Positions 1 through 7,300 of a stretch of DNA of 14,447 nucleotides are shown here, piece after piece. How positions within the stretch are numbered: the first letter of the stretch is position 1; each line of letters opens with the position of its first letter. Origin of the DNA: VGWF01 sp964423465 (GTDB lineage: Bacteria; Verrucomicrobiota; Kiritimatiellia; PWTM01); the NCBI GenBank assembly GCA_964423465.1, contig CAYRFK010000124.1:1-14447 (forward strand), given 5' to 3'. The position numbers and the translations under genes are program-made. The notes beneath the pieces were generated by a model, which saw only the letters and a program-made list of their open reading frames with translations, was not told the origin of the DNA and did no database searches.

Positions 1-3000
1 ACGGGTTCGCGGACGCCCTCGGACCGGTGCTTCGGAGCGTGTCTCCGAAGGGATCGTACTCGTAGACCGCGACGACTGTCCCGTCCGCGGCATCTACCAG
101 ACCCATCACGTTCCCGTTGCCATCGTAGAACGGGAGCGAAACCGCCGTATCGTTAGTCCTCTGCTGCTTGATCGCCAGCAAGCCCCCCACCCCGCCGGCG
201 CCCTGAATGCTGCCGGAGAGGTCGAGGCCCCATGCGAGGGTGTTGGTGATCGCGACGCCGTCCTGCGTGCCCACCTCGGCCACGAGGTTCCAGCCGTCCC
301 ATGCGAACAAGCGGACCGCATTCGTTGCCCATCCGCCACTCGCCCGGGCAAGCGCCCGCTTGCCAACCCGGCGGGATTGGCTATCGTAGTCGAACTCCAA
401 CCTGACGTGCGGCACGGCCGCCGTGACTGCCGGCAGCGTTTCCATTGCCACGAGCCGGTTCTCCGCGTCCCAAGTGTTCGTCCACCGGCCGTCGCTGGTG
501 AGATTGCCGTCCGCGTCGTAGGTGAACACCTCCGGTGACCGAGCCACGAAGCTGCGCCCTGTCTGGATCGACGCCACGTCCACGCCGCCTGTCCCGCCGG
601 GGATCCCGGCCACGGTCACAAGGGAAGCGTAGACCGAGGAAGCCGTGTTGTCCACCGGCACCTGACGGTGAAAATGCCGGCCGGCCCGGGTCGCCAGCCC
701 GCCGTTCACAACCACCGTCACTTGGTTCGACGTCTCCCCGATTACGTCCACGGCCCCGGGCGCCGTTCGCTGCGAGTACTGGTTCAGGCTGTTCGCCGTG
801 TAGGAGGCGATCGCACCGTTGTTCGTGGTTGTGGTGCGGTTTCCGATGTCGTCAAACGCATAGCCAAACTGCTCGCCCCCGAGGGAGACGCCGGTGCTGG
901 AGAACTTCCCACCCCCGATGACCTGTCCGAAGCTGTCATAGGCGTACGACCAGTAGGAGCCGTCCGCGAGCGTGGCCCTCGTTCGCTGATTCGCCTGGTT
1001 GTTCGCGTAGCCCCAAACGGAGACCGCGTCGGCGGCGGGCTGATTGGAGAGGCTGGTCAGCCGGCCGAGCACGTCGTAGTGACGCAGGGTCGAGAGGCGC
1101 GGCGCGGCGCCTTCCGTGGCGGTCATCCCGGCGACGAGGTCACCGTTGGCCTGATAGGTGTACGCGAACGAGCAGAGGCCGTCGCCCACGGTGGCCAGCC
1201 GTCCTCCCGCGTCATAGCCATAGCTGACGCTCGCCGTGGCCCCGCCGAGCGTGGTGGTCACGGAGGACAGCCGGTGCAACTCATCGAATGTCCTGCGGAC
1301 GCAGGCCACGGCGTTCGATTCGAGGGCGAGCGCACCGAACGCGGTATAGACGTTGGTGCGGGTCCCTGTGCCGTCGGTGACGGAGGCCAGCCGGCCGAGG
1401 CGGTCGTAGAGGTTCGTCACGCCCGGGGTGGCCGGCGTTCCGGAGTATGTCAGCGTCTCAAGGTCCCCCGCGGACGTGTATCCGTACGTGGTGACGCATC
1501 CGGTTCGTTGCCAGGCTCGCCACGCGAGCCGGCCGGAGGCATAGCCGTAGCAGTTGGTGGTGTCGTCGGCGAACTGCTTGCGGATGAGCCGCCCGCTGGC
1601 GGGATCGTAGTGCCACTTCGTAATGGCCTTGGTCCCGTTGTTCCCGAAACTACGCCATGTGGTCATCTCGGACATCCGTCCCTGCGGGTCGTACGTGAAC
1701 TCCACCGGGTAGGTCCGCGTTCCCCACGTCTTCTTCAGTTCGCCCGTGGGGAAGTACTCGTTCGTCACGACCCCACCGTCCGGCAGTCTCGTGCTGACCA
1801 CGCGCCCTCGCGAGTCGTAGAGGTAGCGCGTCGTCTGGGCAAGCCCGCTGTCGACGCCGACGGTCGTCGCGACGACACGGGCGGCAGCGTCGTAGTCGGT
1901 GGTCGTGGTACTGCCCCTCGCATCCACGGCCCGGATCCGCCGGCCGAACCCGTCGTAGAAGTAGTCGACGCGCCCGATCTGTGCCGCGGAGGCGTTATAG
2001 CGGGTGGCACTGGCCAGCAGGCCGTTGGTTTCGACAGAGACGGTGTAGGTGCTGTCGGGCGCTGTGTTCGTGACCACGCGCACGGCGGCCCCGGCGCTGG
2101 TCGTGGAGAGAATCTCCACGACGTGCGAGACAAGGCCCCACGTCTCGGCGCATGACTCCGGGCCGACAAGCGACCGGGTGCTCACGGCGGCCAGGACCGG
2201 GCTGCTGTCGCCGGCGCTTGCCCAGAGCAGCGAGAGCGTCGTCTCGCAGTCGTTCGTGTAGCTGCGCACGGTCCGTCGGATGCGGTCGGGGCCGGCGAGA
2301 TCAATTACGCCGTCGCCGTTGACATCCTGCGCCTCGGTCTGCACCCACCCGAGCGGGTCGCTCTCGTGGAGGGTGATGACACCGGCACGGTCGACGCTCT
2401 TGACCAGCCTTCCCCCCGCGTAATGATTGCTGGTGAACGACGCATCGGAGTAGACGGTCTTGAAGACACGGCCGGCGAAGTCCGTCCATTCGGTCCGCCA
2501 CTCGCTGCTGCCTCCGAGCGTGTCGAGTGGAGTCGTTGTGGCCCACTGTCCGTCGCCCGTGACTCCATTGGTGTGGAACTGGGCGTGCACGGCCGTGCCC
2601 GTGATGCTATGGGGCATCCCGTCGGCCCAATCGCTTCGAACTTCAATACCCTCGTCCGGGTGAATCGTCGTTCGTATCACCATCCCGTTGGCGTAGCTTT
2701 CGCTCATCCGGGTGGCACTGCCGACCGCATCGACGGACTGCGTCATCCGGCCCGCCATATCGTAGTGGTAGATGGCGTTGCGGATGACGATCGGCTGGTT
2801 GCTTGCGCCCACGGCCGAGAGAGTCTGCATCGTGACGCGACCGGCGGCATCGAGTGTGTTCAGACGGGTGGGCCCTCCTAGGGGGGTTGTTTCGCCGATC
2901 GAGCGCCCCAGTTCGTCGTAGTGGAAGACGGTCAGGATACCGTCGCGTCCGGTCTTGGAAACCAAGCCACAGCATCCGTAGGTCATCGCTTCGGTTGTGC

Positions 3001-4855
3001 CGTCAAGGTAGGAGACCACCAGCGGGCGACCGAAGGCGTCAAGGTCGTCGGCTTGGGAAAGCGCGATCAGCGCACCGGGTTCTCCGCTCAATAGGTGAAC
3101 CGCGTTGGTAAGCAGGGGGCCGGCGAGAGCCCATGTCGTGCAGGTCACCGTGCCCGTCGTGATCAGCGGCGTCCCCGCCGTGTCCGACGCGATACCCCAG
3201 TACTGCGTCATGGTGCGGAATGAAACGCTCCCGCCCCAGAGGTTGCGCAAGGCGGTCCCGTCCGGCCGCCGCTCCCACGCGACACGTCCGTCGCTGGTGA
3301 AGCACGTGATGTTCGTCTGGGCGCCGTGCATGTCCTCCGGACTTCGCATGCGAACCGTGAGTTGCTGCGTCCCGTCTTCGGAAAGACTTGTGCTCTCCGC
3401 GCGGACCAGCACCGTTCCCACGTACTCGCATGCGAGATTCGTCGGATAGCCGGCGGCGTCGGTCCCCCGATGGAGAACCGTCCGGCTGGAATCGGCGTCC
3501 GACGCGCCATAGGCCGACCCGAACCTCTGGCGACGGATGACCGAGCGCGTGCCATCGGTGTCGTATTCGTATGTTTCCCAGTATCCCGTATGGGTGACCG
3601 TGCCGGTCACCTGCCCGAAGCTGCCGTTGGACGGATCGCTGAAGTTGTAGAACCAGACATTTGTCATCCGGCACCCGGCAGGATCAAGGACCTGCCGTAC
3701 GAGGGCCGGCGCTCCGCCAACGTTGGTGGTATAGGTACTGGCGGTCAGCGAGACCGGCGCGGCGTCGAGCCCGGAGGCCATGCTGTTGGTCACCGTCCAT
3801 GTTCCGTCGCCGTGGTCGGCGCGAGTGTTCCGATACACGACTTTCGATTCGGCGTTGGTTCCCACCTCGGCGACGACACGATTGGTATCGCCTTCCATCC
3901 AGTGCCAGGTCGTGATCTTCACTGAACTCGTGGTTCCGAGGTACGTGGTTTCCGTGACCCGAATGTCGTCGTAGTTCGCCGTACCGTTCGCGCTTTCGAT
4001 GCGGCAACTGCGGAAAGGGTTCACCGCGGTGTAGAACCCGCCCGTCGGGGTGATGTCGGCCTCCCGGTAGAAGGTGACATCGAATCCGGCGGACGAGGTC
4101 GACGTGATGTCGACCAGGGTGTCCGCCGTGAGGATCTGCCGGATGGCTTCGCCTTCATACATGATGGTGGCATCGCTGGGGTTGCCACGGAACTGAAGGT
4201 ACTGGGGGTCCACCGTCGCGTACGATGGTGACAGGGACTCAAGGGCAAGGACGCCCGCCTGCGCACCGCCTCCGTGGGCGCCGACCGACGTCTCCCATGC
4301 GAATGCCATGCCCGCAACGTCGAGACCGCCGGCGCCCGCGACACAGGAGGAGCATCCCGCCTCCGAGAGAGCGGCTTCGCTAGCGCTCACGTCGACGCGA
4401 ACCCATTGGTCACCGCAGGACTGCGTGAACTCCGGGGCGGCGAACGTCACGCTGGCCTCCGCGCCGGGCTCGACGCTGATCCGGGCGAAGAAGGTCTTGG
4501 TCGCGCCACTGGGCGCGCCCTCAACGGGCGGGACGATCTCCATGCCGGGGCACTTGAGAGTAGCAGACGCGATGGCAGCAGGAATCAGGGTGCCGCCCGT
4601 GCTGTCGGTCGCCGTCAGGGTGATCTTCACGAGTACCGGGCAGCCGGCGCCGGTGATCGTGCCTGTCGCAGAGGTGGGCTGCGCATCCCGGCTGACCTGA
4701 CGGAAGACGTTGTTGAGAGATTCGAACTCGACCCGACCCCATGCGAGGGAGGCGAAGCCCACGAGGCTTGCCGTGAGAGCAGATCGAACGTGGCCCCGCG
4801 GCGTTTTCGCACCCCACCGAGGCTGATTCGCATCGCATCCGAGATTCCGTTTCAC
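1..4855 (-). CDS. Large exported RHS/YD-repeat protein, C-terminus beyond window
   Basis: One uninterrupted minus-strand frame of about 1,618 codons runs off base 1, so the C-terminus is missing. The GTG start at 4855-4853 is preceded by AGGGAG nine bases upstream; the overlapping ATG at 4857 meets a stop at once. Residues 1-45 hold a basic stretch then a hydrophobic stretch (ALTASLVGFASLAWG), a plausible signal peptide. An N-terminal non-YD region of about 400 residues carries a CSSC pair. From about residue 430 come some 16 YD-type units, e.g. FHYDELGRSIGE, YFYDGFGRRI, YLYDSRGRVV, NLYDRLGRLASV, YGYDAGGRLA, RHYDVLGRLTSL and FTYDADGNLTSDG. The visible end has the RHS core signature: YDGNGNVMGLVDAADG, then VYEYDPFGD, then GPRASANP. 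RHS proteins form beta-shells that usually enclose or present a variable C-terminal domain. Last gene of the five-gene exported cassette. Family certain; role (toxin, adhesin, wall-associated) not decidable here. Confidence 0.93.
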   Translation of the reverse strand, partial: MKRNLGCDANQPRWGAKTPRGHVRSALTASLVGFASLAWGRVEFESLNNVFRQVSRDAQPTSATGTITGAGCPVLVKITLTATDSTGGTLIPAAIASATLKCPGMEIVPPVEGAPSGATKTFFARISVEPGAEASVTFAAPEFTQSCGDQWVRVDVSASEAALSEAGCSSCVAGAGGLDVAGMAFAWETSVGAHGGGAQAGVLALESLSPSYATVDPQYLQFRGNPSDATIMYEGEAIRQILTADTLVDITSTSSAGFDVTFYREADITPTGGFYTAVNPFRSCRIESANGTANYDDIRVTETTYLGTTSSVKITTWHWMEGDTNRVVAEVGTNAESKVVYRNTRADHGDGTWTVTNSMASGLDAAPVSLTASTYTTNVGGAPALVRQVLDPAGCRMTNVWFYNFSDPSNGSFGQVTGTVTHTGYWETYEYDTDGTRSVIRRQRFGSAYGASDADSSRTVLHRGTDAAGYPTNLACEYVGTVLVRAESTSLSEDGTQQLTVRMRSPEDMHGAQTNITCFTSDGRVAWERRPDGTALRNLWGGSVSFRTMTQYWGIASDTAGTPLITTGTVTCTTWALAGPLLTNAVHLLSGEPGALIALSQADDLDAFGRPLVVSYLDGTTEAMTYGCCGLVSKTGRDGILTVFHYDELGRSIGETTPLGGPTRLNTLDAAGRVTMQTLSAVGASNQPIVIRNAIYHYDMAGRMTQSVDAVGSATRMSESYANGMVIRTTIHPDEGIEVRSDWADGMPHSITGTAVHAQFHTNGVTGDGQWATTTPLDTLGGSSEWRTEWTDFAGRVFKTVYSDASFTSNHYAGGRLVKSVDRAGVITLHESDPLGWVQTEAQDVNGDGVIDLAGPDRIRRTVRSYTNDCETTLSLLWASAGDSSPVLAAVSTRSLVGPESCAETWGLVSHVVEILSTTSAGAAVRVVTNTAPDSTYTVSVETNGLLASATRYNASAAQIGRVDYFYDGFGRRIRAVDARGSTTTTDYDAAARVVATTVGVDSGLAQTTRYLYDSRGRVVSTRLPDGGVVTNEYFPTGELKKTWGTRTYPVEFTYDPQGRMSEMTTWRSFGNNGTKAITKWHYDPASGRLIRKQFADDTTNCYGYASGRLAWRAWQRTGCVTTYGYTSAGDLETLTYSGTPATPGVTNLYDRLGRLASVTDGTGTRTNVYTAFGALALESNAVACVRRTFDELHRLSSVTTTLGGATASVSYGYDAGGRLATVGDGLCSFAYTYQANGDLVAGMTATEGAAPRLSTLRHYDVLGRLTSLSNQPAADAVSVWGYANNQANQRTRATLADGSYWSYAYDSFGQVIGGGKFSSTGVSLGGEQFGYAFDDIGNRTTTTNNGAIASYTANSLNQYSQRTAPGAVDVIGETSNQVTVVVNGGLATRAGRHFHRQVPVDNTASSVYASLVTVAGIPGGTGGVDVASIQTGRSFVARSPEVFTYDADGNLTSDGRWTNTWDAENRLVAMETLPAVTAAVPHVRLEFDYDSQSRRVGKRALARASGGWATNAVRLFAWDGWNLVAEVGTQDGVAITNTLAWGLDLSGSIQGAGGVGGLLAIKQQRTNDTAVSLPFYDGNGNVMGLVDAADGTVVAVYEYDPFGDTLRSTGPRASANP

Positions 4856-4938
4856 ATTTGTTGTCTCCCTGTTCCGGCATCGAGGCGTTGGGCTCCGCAG
4901 CGCCACTCCCCGGGGGGCGCCGATCTGCGTCGTCGCGC
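4856..4938 (-). other. Intercistronic spacer with GC-rich hairpin
   Basis: This 83-bp gap separates the NxGQLK-protein stop from the RHS start. It contains an inverted repeat, GCGCC at 4900-4904 against GGCGC at 4916-4920, with an 11-base interior that includes CCCCGGGG. No T-run follows on the minus strand, so it does not look like an intrinsic terminator. A processing or stability hairpin, or partial attenuation ahead of the very long RHS gene, are possibilities. The RHS ribosome binding site AGGGAG lies at 4865-4870. Confidence 0.35.
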
Positions 4939-5628
4939 CTATTCCATCGGGGTGTACACGAGCAGGCCGGTCAGAGCGTTGCCCGCGTCGTTCGTGCACG
5001 GGACCGTTGGATTGAACGTCGTGGATTGTCCGAACCCGAGAAGGAACTCGACGCGGTTGGCGAGCCCGTCATCATCATAGTCGGCGGATGCGGACTGGGT
5101 CAGATTCAAGAACCAACTCATCTCCCAAGAGTCCGCCATCCCATCGGCGTCCTGGTCGAAGTTGAAGCTGAACACGTACTTCAACTGCCCGAGGTTCGCC
5201 ATCGCAAAGTCGTTAGTGGCGGTACCGGCGGGCCACGGGTAGGGAGCGACCATGCCCGCCGGGTACGCATTGGTCGCGCCGGCCGATTGCAGCCGATCGT
5301 AGAAGGGCTTGGCGAGGGCCTTCAGTTGTCCCAGGTTCAGGGGGAGATGGTTGTTGGTCGGCGAGAACGATGCGATCAGCGTCGCAATGTTCGTGCCCGC
5401 GCCCCCGGGCGTGAGCATGGCATCAAACTCGCTGGCGGTCTTCGTCGCCATCCATTTCGCCTGGCCCTGGTTGACCGGGGCGAAATCCCGGGGCGTCTGC
5501 AGATCGGCAACGCCCCGGAGTATCCACCACGGGGGCAGGTTCGTTGACTGCGACCATGCGGGCATCCCCAAGATCAGGAGCACCAGCACCGAGCCCGCCT
5601 GACGGATCGCCATCTTGTGCTTCTTCAT
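4939..5628 (-). CDS. Exported NxGQLK-motif protein with two calcium-loop repeats
   Basis: 229 residues. ATG at 5628 follows GGGAGGT with good spacing. Residues 1-27 form a signal peptide: basic MKKHK, hydrophobic VLVLLILG, then PAWSQ. The mature protein opens with PPWW (32-35) and RGV. A motif recurs three times: NQGQAKWM (53-60), NLGQLKALAKPFYDRL (98-113) and NLGQLKYVF (145-153). Two thrombospondin type 3/EF-like loops follow: DQDADGMADSWE (158-169) and DYDDDGLANRVEF (183-195). Such loops bind calcium in secreted proteins. The PPWW plus NxGQxK arrangement resembles proteins encoded beside RHS genes in Verrucomicrobia-type genomes (family memory, not searched). No catalytic motif is visible. 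It sits 36 bp after the fibre gene and 83 bp before the RHS gene. A structural or docking partner of the RHS protein is inference. Confidence 0.85.
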   Translation of the reverse strand: MKKHKMAIRQAGSVLVLLILGMPAWSQSTNLPPWWILRGVADLQTPRDFAPVNQGQAKWMATKTASEFDAMLTPGGAGTNIATLIASFSPTNNHLPLNLGQLKALAKPFYDRLQSAGATNAYPAGMVAPYPWPAGTATNDFAMANLGQLKYVFSFNFDQDADGMADSWEMSWFLNLTQSASADYDDDGLANRVEFLLGFGQSTTFNPTVPCTNDAGNALTGLLVYTPME

Positions 5629-5664
5629 GGGTACCTCCCTCTTCGGACCGGCGCGGGGAGTCGC

Positions 5665-6933
5665 CTACGGACTGTTGGTGAACGAGCCCATTGAGATATC
5701 GCCCTGCTTCGGGATGTACGTAAGGGTGGCCACTTCGTGGCCGTTCGCGAAGAACTTCCGCGCATGTACGGCGTTGTCCTCGATCGTCGTGACCCCATCT
5801 CCGAACGCCATCGCGTAGCTGTGCGTGTTGGTGATCGAATTGCCAACGGACAGAGTGCCCCCGCCGGTGATCAGATTTGCTTCGCCAGAGGGAGAGTACA
5901 GGACTGCCGCCGCCGTGCCACCCGGAATGATAGTCGCATCCGCTCCATTCTGAAGGCGCACAAGGCAGAACACCGGATTCCAAGCACACCCATGGGCGGT
6001 GAGCGTGCTGCCCGATTCGAGGCGGGCGGCCAGAACCGAGCCCTGCAGTTCCTCGGCGTGGAATCCCCCGGCCGAATCCCCGGAGACGGCCGCAATCGAC
6101 GCGCCGAAGTTTAGCAGCGTCATCGGGCTGTTGTACAAGTTGGCGAAGACCCCATGGTTCCACGTGAACCCTGCGTCGATTCTCGACCCGCCGGCAAGGT
6201 TGGCCATGTAGAGCGACGCCAGATTGTCGGAGTCGTAATAGGAGGGATAGGCCTCAATCCCGAGGTTCAGCACGCTCTGCGACCACGCGACTACGCCACC
6301 AAGATTGAAGGTGCGCCAGAACTCCGTGCTACCGTAGCTTAGCTTGAGCTCGTTTCCGCTCTGGTCCGCATCGAGGATAGTCAGGTGCGTCCAATCCTCG
6401 TCCGGGGTCCCGCTCTTCGTCACGGAGAGCCCACCGCCATACGGGCCGCGGAGGCTCTTGCCCTCGACGAGGAGCCAGTTCGTTGAGACCCCATTGCCGC
6501 CGTCCTCCGCCCCGGTCCAGGTGTCGCCCGACTTCACGAGGTACCGCGAATCAACCGATGGCAGATGCATTTGACTGAGCCCGATCGATCCGCCGGCCAG
6601 CTTGTTGCTGGTGACTGCCCCACTGGCCAATTGCGTCGTGCCAACCGCACCCGAGGATATCGCGGTCCCCTGAACCGCATTGGACGCCAGTTGCTGGGCC
6701 CCGACTGCCCCTGATGCGATGTGGTGCTGTTGCACGGCATTGCTGGCCAGCGCCGCGGATCCAACAGTTCCTGATGCGATGGCGGCCCCGTTGAGGTTCG
6801 TGATGCCGCCTCCGTTGCCGCTGATCGTGCCCCCAACGGTCAGGTTCGATGAGATATTGACATGGTCCTCGAAGTCCGTTGCAAACGCCACGGTGGACAC
6901 CAACAGCGCCCCCGACATAATGAAACGTTTCAT
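5665..6933 (-). CDS. Exported decapeptide-repeat fibre-like protein
   Basis: 422 residues. Signal peptide MKRFIMSGALLVSTVAFA, cleavage likely after residue 18. Residues 30-47 read as LTVGGTISGNGGGITNLN, a short beta-rich lead-in. Residues 50-122 are a strict ten-residue repeat: Ile/Leu at 52, 62, 72, 82, 92, 102 and 112, Met at 122, and Val or Ile at 57 through 117. Units alternate between I-ASGAVG and L-ASNAVQ forms. Next comes SRYLVKSGDTWTG (129-141), resembling the YLxxxGDTMTG turn of phage tail-fibre proteins. Near the C-terminus SYAMAFGDG (372-380) recalls YadA-head (Hep/Hag) repeats. These features suggest an elongated, perhaps trimeric, surface fibre. The start overlaps the preceding stop as ATGA, implying translational coupling. 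No enzyme motif or membrane anchor is seen. Gene reality is well supported; the fibre role is inference. Confidence 0.85.
   Translation of the reverse strand: MKRFIMSGALLVSTVAFATDFEDHVNISSNLTVGGTISGNGGGITNLNGAAIASGTVGSAALASNAVQQHHIASGAVGAQQLASNAVQGTAISSGAVGTTQLASGAVTSNKLAGGSIGLSQMHLPSVDSRYLVKSGDTWTGAEDGGNGVSTNWLLVEGKSLRGPYGGGLSVTKSGTPDEDWTHLTILDADQSGNELKLSYGSTEFWRTFNLGGVVAWSQSVLNLGIEAYPSYYDSDNLASLYMANLAGGSRIDAGFTWNHGVFANLYNSPMTLLNFGASIAAVSGDSAGGFHAEELQGSVLAARLESGSTLTAHGCAWNPVFCLVRLQNGADATIIPGGTAAAVLYSPSGEANLITGGGTLSVGNSITNTHSYAMAFGDGVTTIEDNAVHARKFFANGHEVATLTYIPKQGDISMGSFTNSP
6568..6786 (-). repeat. In-frame 30-bp tandem repeat encoding a decapeptide array
   Basis: This is the DNA behind residues 50-122 of the fibre-like protein. 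The protein period is exactly ten residues with a 20-residue alternation. At the DNA level this shows as 60-bp periodicity: CCTGATGCGATG at 6710-6721 recurs at 6770-6781, and GCATTGG/CTGGCCAG-type segments recur at the same spacing. Silent differences between units show the array is old enough to have diverged and is not a fresh slippage product. Confidence 0.8.
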
Positions 6934-7292
6934 GGCGCAGGCTCCGTCGCTTCGGGCTTGGCGGTGTCTGCTGGCGTAGTGAGCTTCTTCACGGCGTCCA
7001 TGGCCGATTCATCGATCCGGGCGAGCGCTTCGCGGTTCTGCGCGATGATGGCACGTCGACGCTCCTGCAACGACAGGATCTCGGCGCGAAGTTGTTCAAG
7101 TCGTGTATCGATTTCCTTCACCCCGGGCAGCGCGGAGATCGCCTCCGCCTTCTGGACCTGGGCTGCCCGCATGGCTTCCACGATCACCTGCTTCTTGGGC
7201 GGCAGAGTCGATGTGCCCGCCACCTGGTTCGTTGCCGCATGGGCGATCTGCACCGCACAGGCAACCGCCACGACTGTCATGATCGTCTTCAT
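6930..7292 (-). CDS. Small exported coiled-coil protein, unknown function
   Basis: 120 residues. ATG at 7292 follows AGGAGG, which overlaps the TAG stop of the preceding gene. MKTIMTVVAVACAVQIAHA is a signal peptide with a clear AHA-A cleavage site after residue 19. Residues about 33-105 are charged and helical with heptad-like hydrophobics (EIDTRLEQLRAEILSLQERR, then AIIAQNREALARIDESAM), indicating a coiled coil. The tail is Pro/Thr/Glu-rich and probably disordered. No known domain recognised. Its stop overlaps the start of the fibre-like gene (ATGA), so the two are probably made in coupled amounts. This would fit a periplasmic chaperone, spacer or stalk partner of the fibre protein; that is inference only. 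Confidence 0.82.
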   Translation of the reverse strand: MKTIMTVVAVACAVQIAHAATNQVAGTSTLPPKKQVIVEAMRAAQVQKAEAISALPGVKEIDTRLEQLRAEILSLQERRRAIIAQNREALARIDESAMDAVKKLTTPADTAKPEATEPAP

Positions 7293-7300
7293 CGTTCCTC

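Noticed and set aside
668..2155. Plus-strand open frame of 495 codons
   Set aside because: It lies wholly antisense to the RHS gene, whose frame shows clear YD repeats. The plus-strand translation has no domain and reflects GC-rich codon mirroring.
3039..3674. Minus-strand open frame of 211 codons inside the RHS region
   Set aside because: Out of frame with the RHS protein; the in-frame reading gives WFYNFSDPSNGSFG and YEYDTDG, while this one is Arg-rich and unstructured.
4274..5080. Plus-strand open frame of 268 codons
   Set aside because: Antisense to the RHS N-terminus and the NxGQLK gene, with no recognisable protein character.
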